A stretch of 5,895 bases of DNA from CAZRGV01 sp964599655 (GTDB taxonomy: Bacteria; Planctomycetota; Planctomycetia; Isosphaerales; Isosphaeraceae), in contig CAZRGV010000246.1 in assembly GCA_964599655.1 (NCBI GenBank), positions 1-5,895 on the forward strand, written 5' to 3'. Below are positions 5,716 through 5,895 of this stretch, piece after piece. Below the pieces are notes generated by a model, which was not told the DNA's origin, did not search any database, and was given only the letters and a program-made list of their open reading frames with translations. Numbering within the stretch: the stretch's first letter is position 1; the number at the start of each line of letters is the position of its first letter. A program made the position numbers and the translations under genes.

Positions 5716-5895
5716 ATGCCAGGATGCGAGCTCCGCGATCGCCCGCGTGCGACGATCCTGAGCGTCCTTTTGAGCGTTCCGCTGCTGTTGGCGGTGTTGC
5801 CCATCGTCGCGAAGGCCCAAACGTCGGACGGGGCCGCGACGCCGACGCCGCGGGAAACGCCGCTGATCGACCGGCTGTTCACCCACTTCGAGCGC
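5716..5895 (+). CDS. Start of a secreted protein gene, cut by the right window edge
   Basis: An open frame of exactly 60 codons runs from ATG 5716 to the last base with no stop. It translates to a basic start (R7, R9, R11), a hydrophobic stretch TILSVLLSVPLLLAVLPIV (13-31) and a signal-peptidase-type end AKA (32-34) before QTSDG. A Thr/Pro linker follows (39-49), then LIDRLFTHFER (50-60), which looks like the beginning of a folded domain. GAGGGA at 5702-5707, 8 nt upstream, supports this start. The ATGs at 5708 and 5724 are out of frame, and the 5708 frame soon stops. The product is exported, but too little is visible to name it. It is divergent from the secreted-protein gene at 4784-5470. 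Confidence 0.75.
   Translation, partial: MPGCELRDRPRATILSVLLSVPLLLAVLPIVAKAQTSDGAATPTPRETPLIDRLFTHFER

Overview
The window looks like chromosomal DNA from a GC-rich planctomycete, probably of the Isosphaeraceae/Gemmataceae type. That placement is an inference from three things: a secreted SASA-type (sialate O-acetylesterase-like) esterase, a large membrane-anchored sulfatase-fold enzyme, and short hairpin-bearing intergenic repeats. No rRNA, tRNA or phylogenetic marker gene is present to confirm it.

Layout from left to right. Bases 1-229 hold four copies of a ~38-bp repeat, each centred on a stem-loop, in a gene-free stretch. A candidate extended -10 promoter near 291-322 precedes a plus-strand gene (446-1390) for a secreted SGNH/SASA esterase of 314 residues. 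Bases 1391-1925 are a gene-free convergent gap. A minus-strand gene (1926-3914) encodes a 662-residue protein with five predicted N-terminal membrane helices and an extracytoplasmic sulfatase-fold domain. Its nucleophile position is Thr rather than Cys or Ser, and it carries an uninterrupted A12 tract in the middle of the coding sequence. An AT-rich island with a perfect 9-bp inverted repeat (4009-4034) lies upstream of it and is the best operator/promoter candidate in the window. Bases 4065-4783 hold no intact gene, but about 4495-4690 carries a frameshifted relic of a transposase helix-turn-helix subunit. A minus-strand gene (4784-5470) encodes a small secreted protein of unrecognised family. 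Divergent from it, a plus-strand gene starts at 5716 with a clear signal peptide and runs off the right edge.

The genes are separated by long gaps and do not form an operon. All four protein genes have an export signal or membrane anchor, so the region is devoted to envelope or secreted functions. The esterase and the sulfatase-fold enzyme could both act on acylated or anionic polysaccharides or envelope polymers, but nothing in the sequence ties them to one pathway. I do not see a complete novel multi-gene system. The points most worth a second look are the Thr-type active site, the A12 slippage-prone tract, the palindromic operator candidate and the hairpin repeat cluster.
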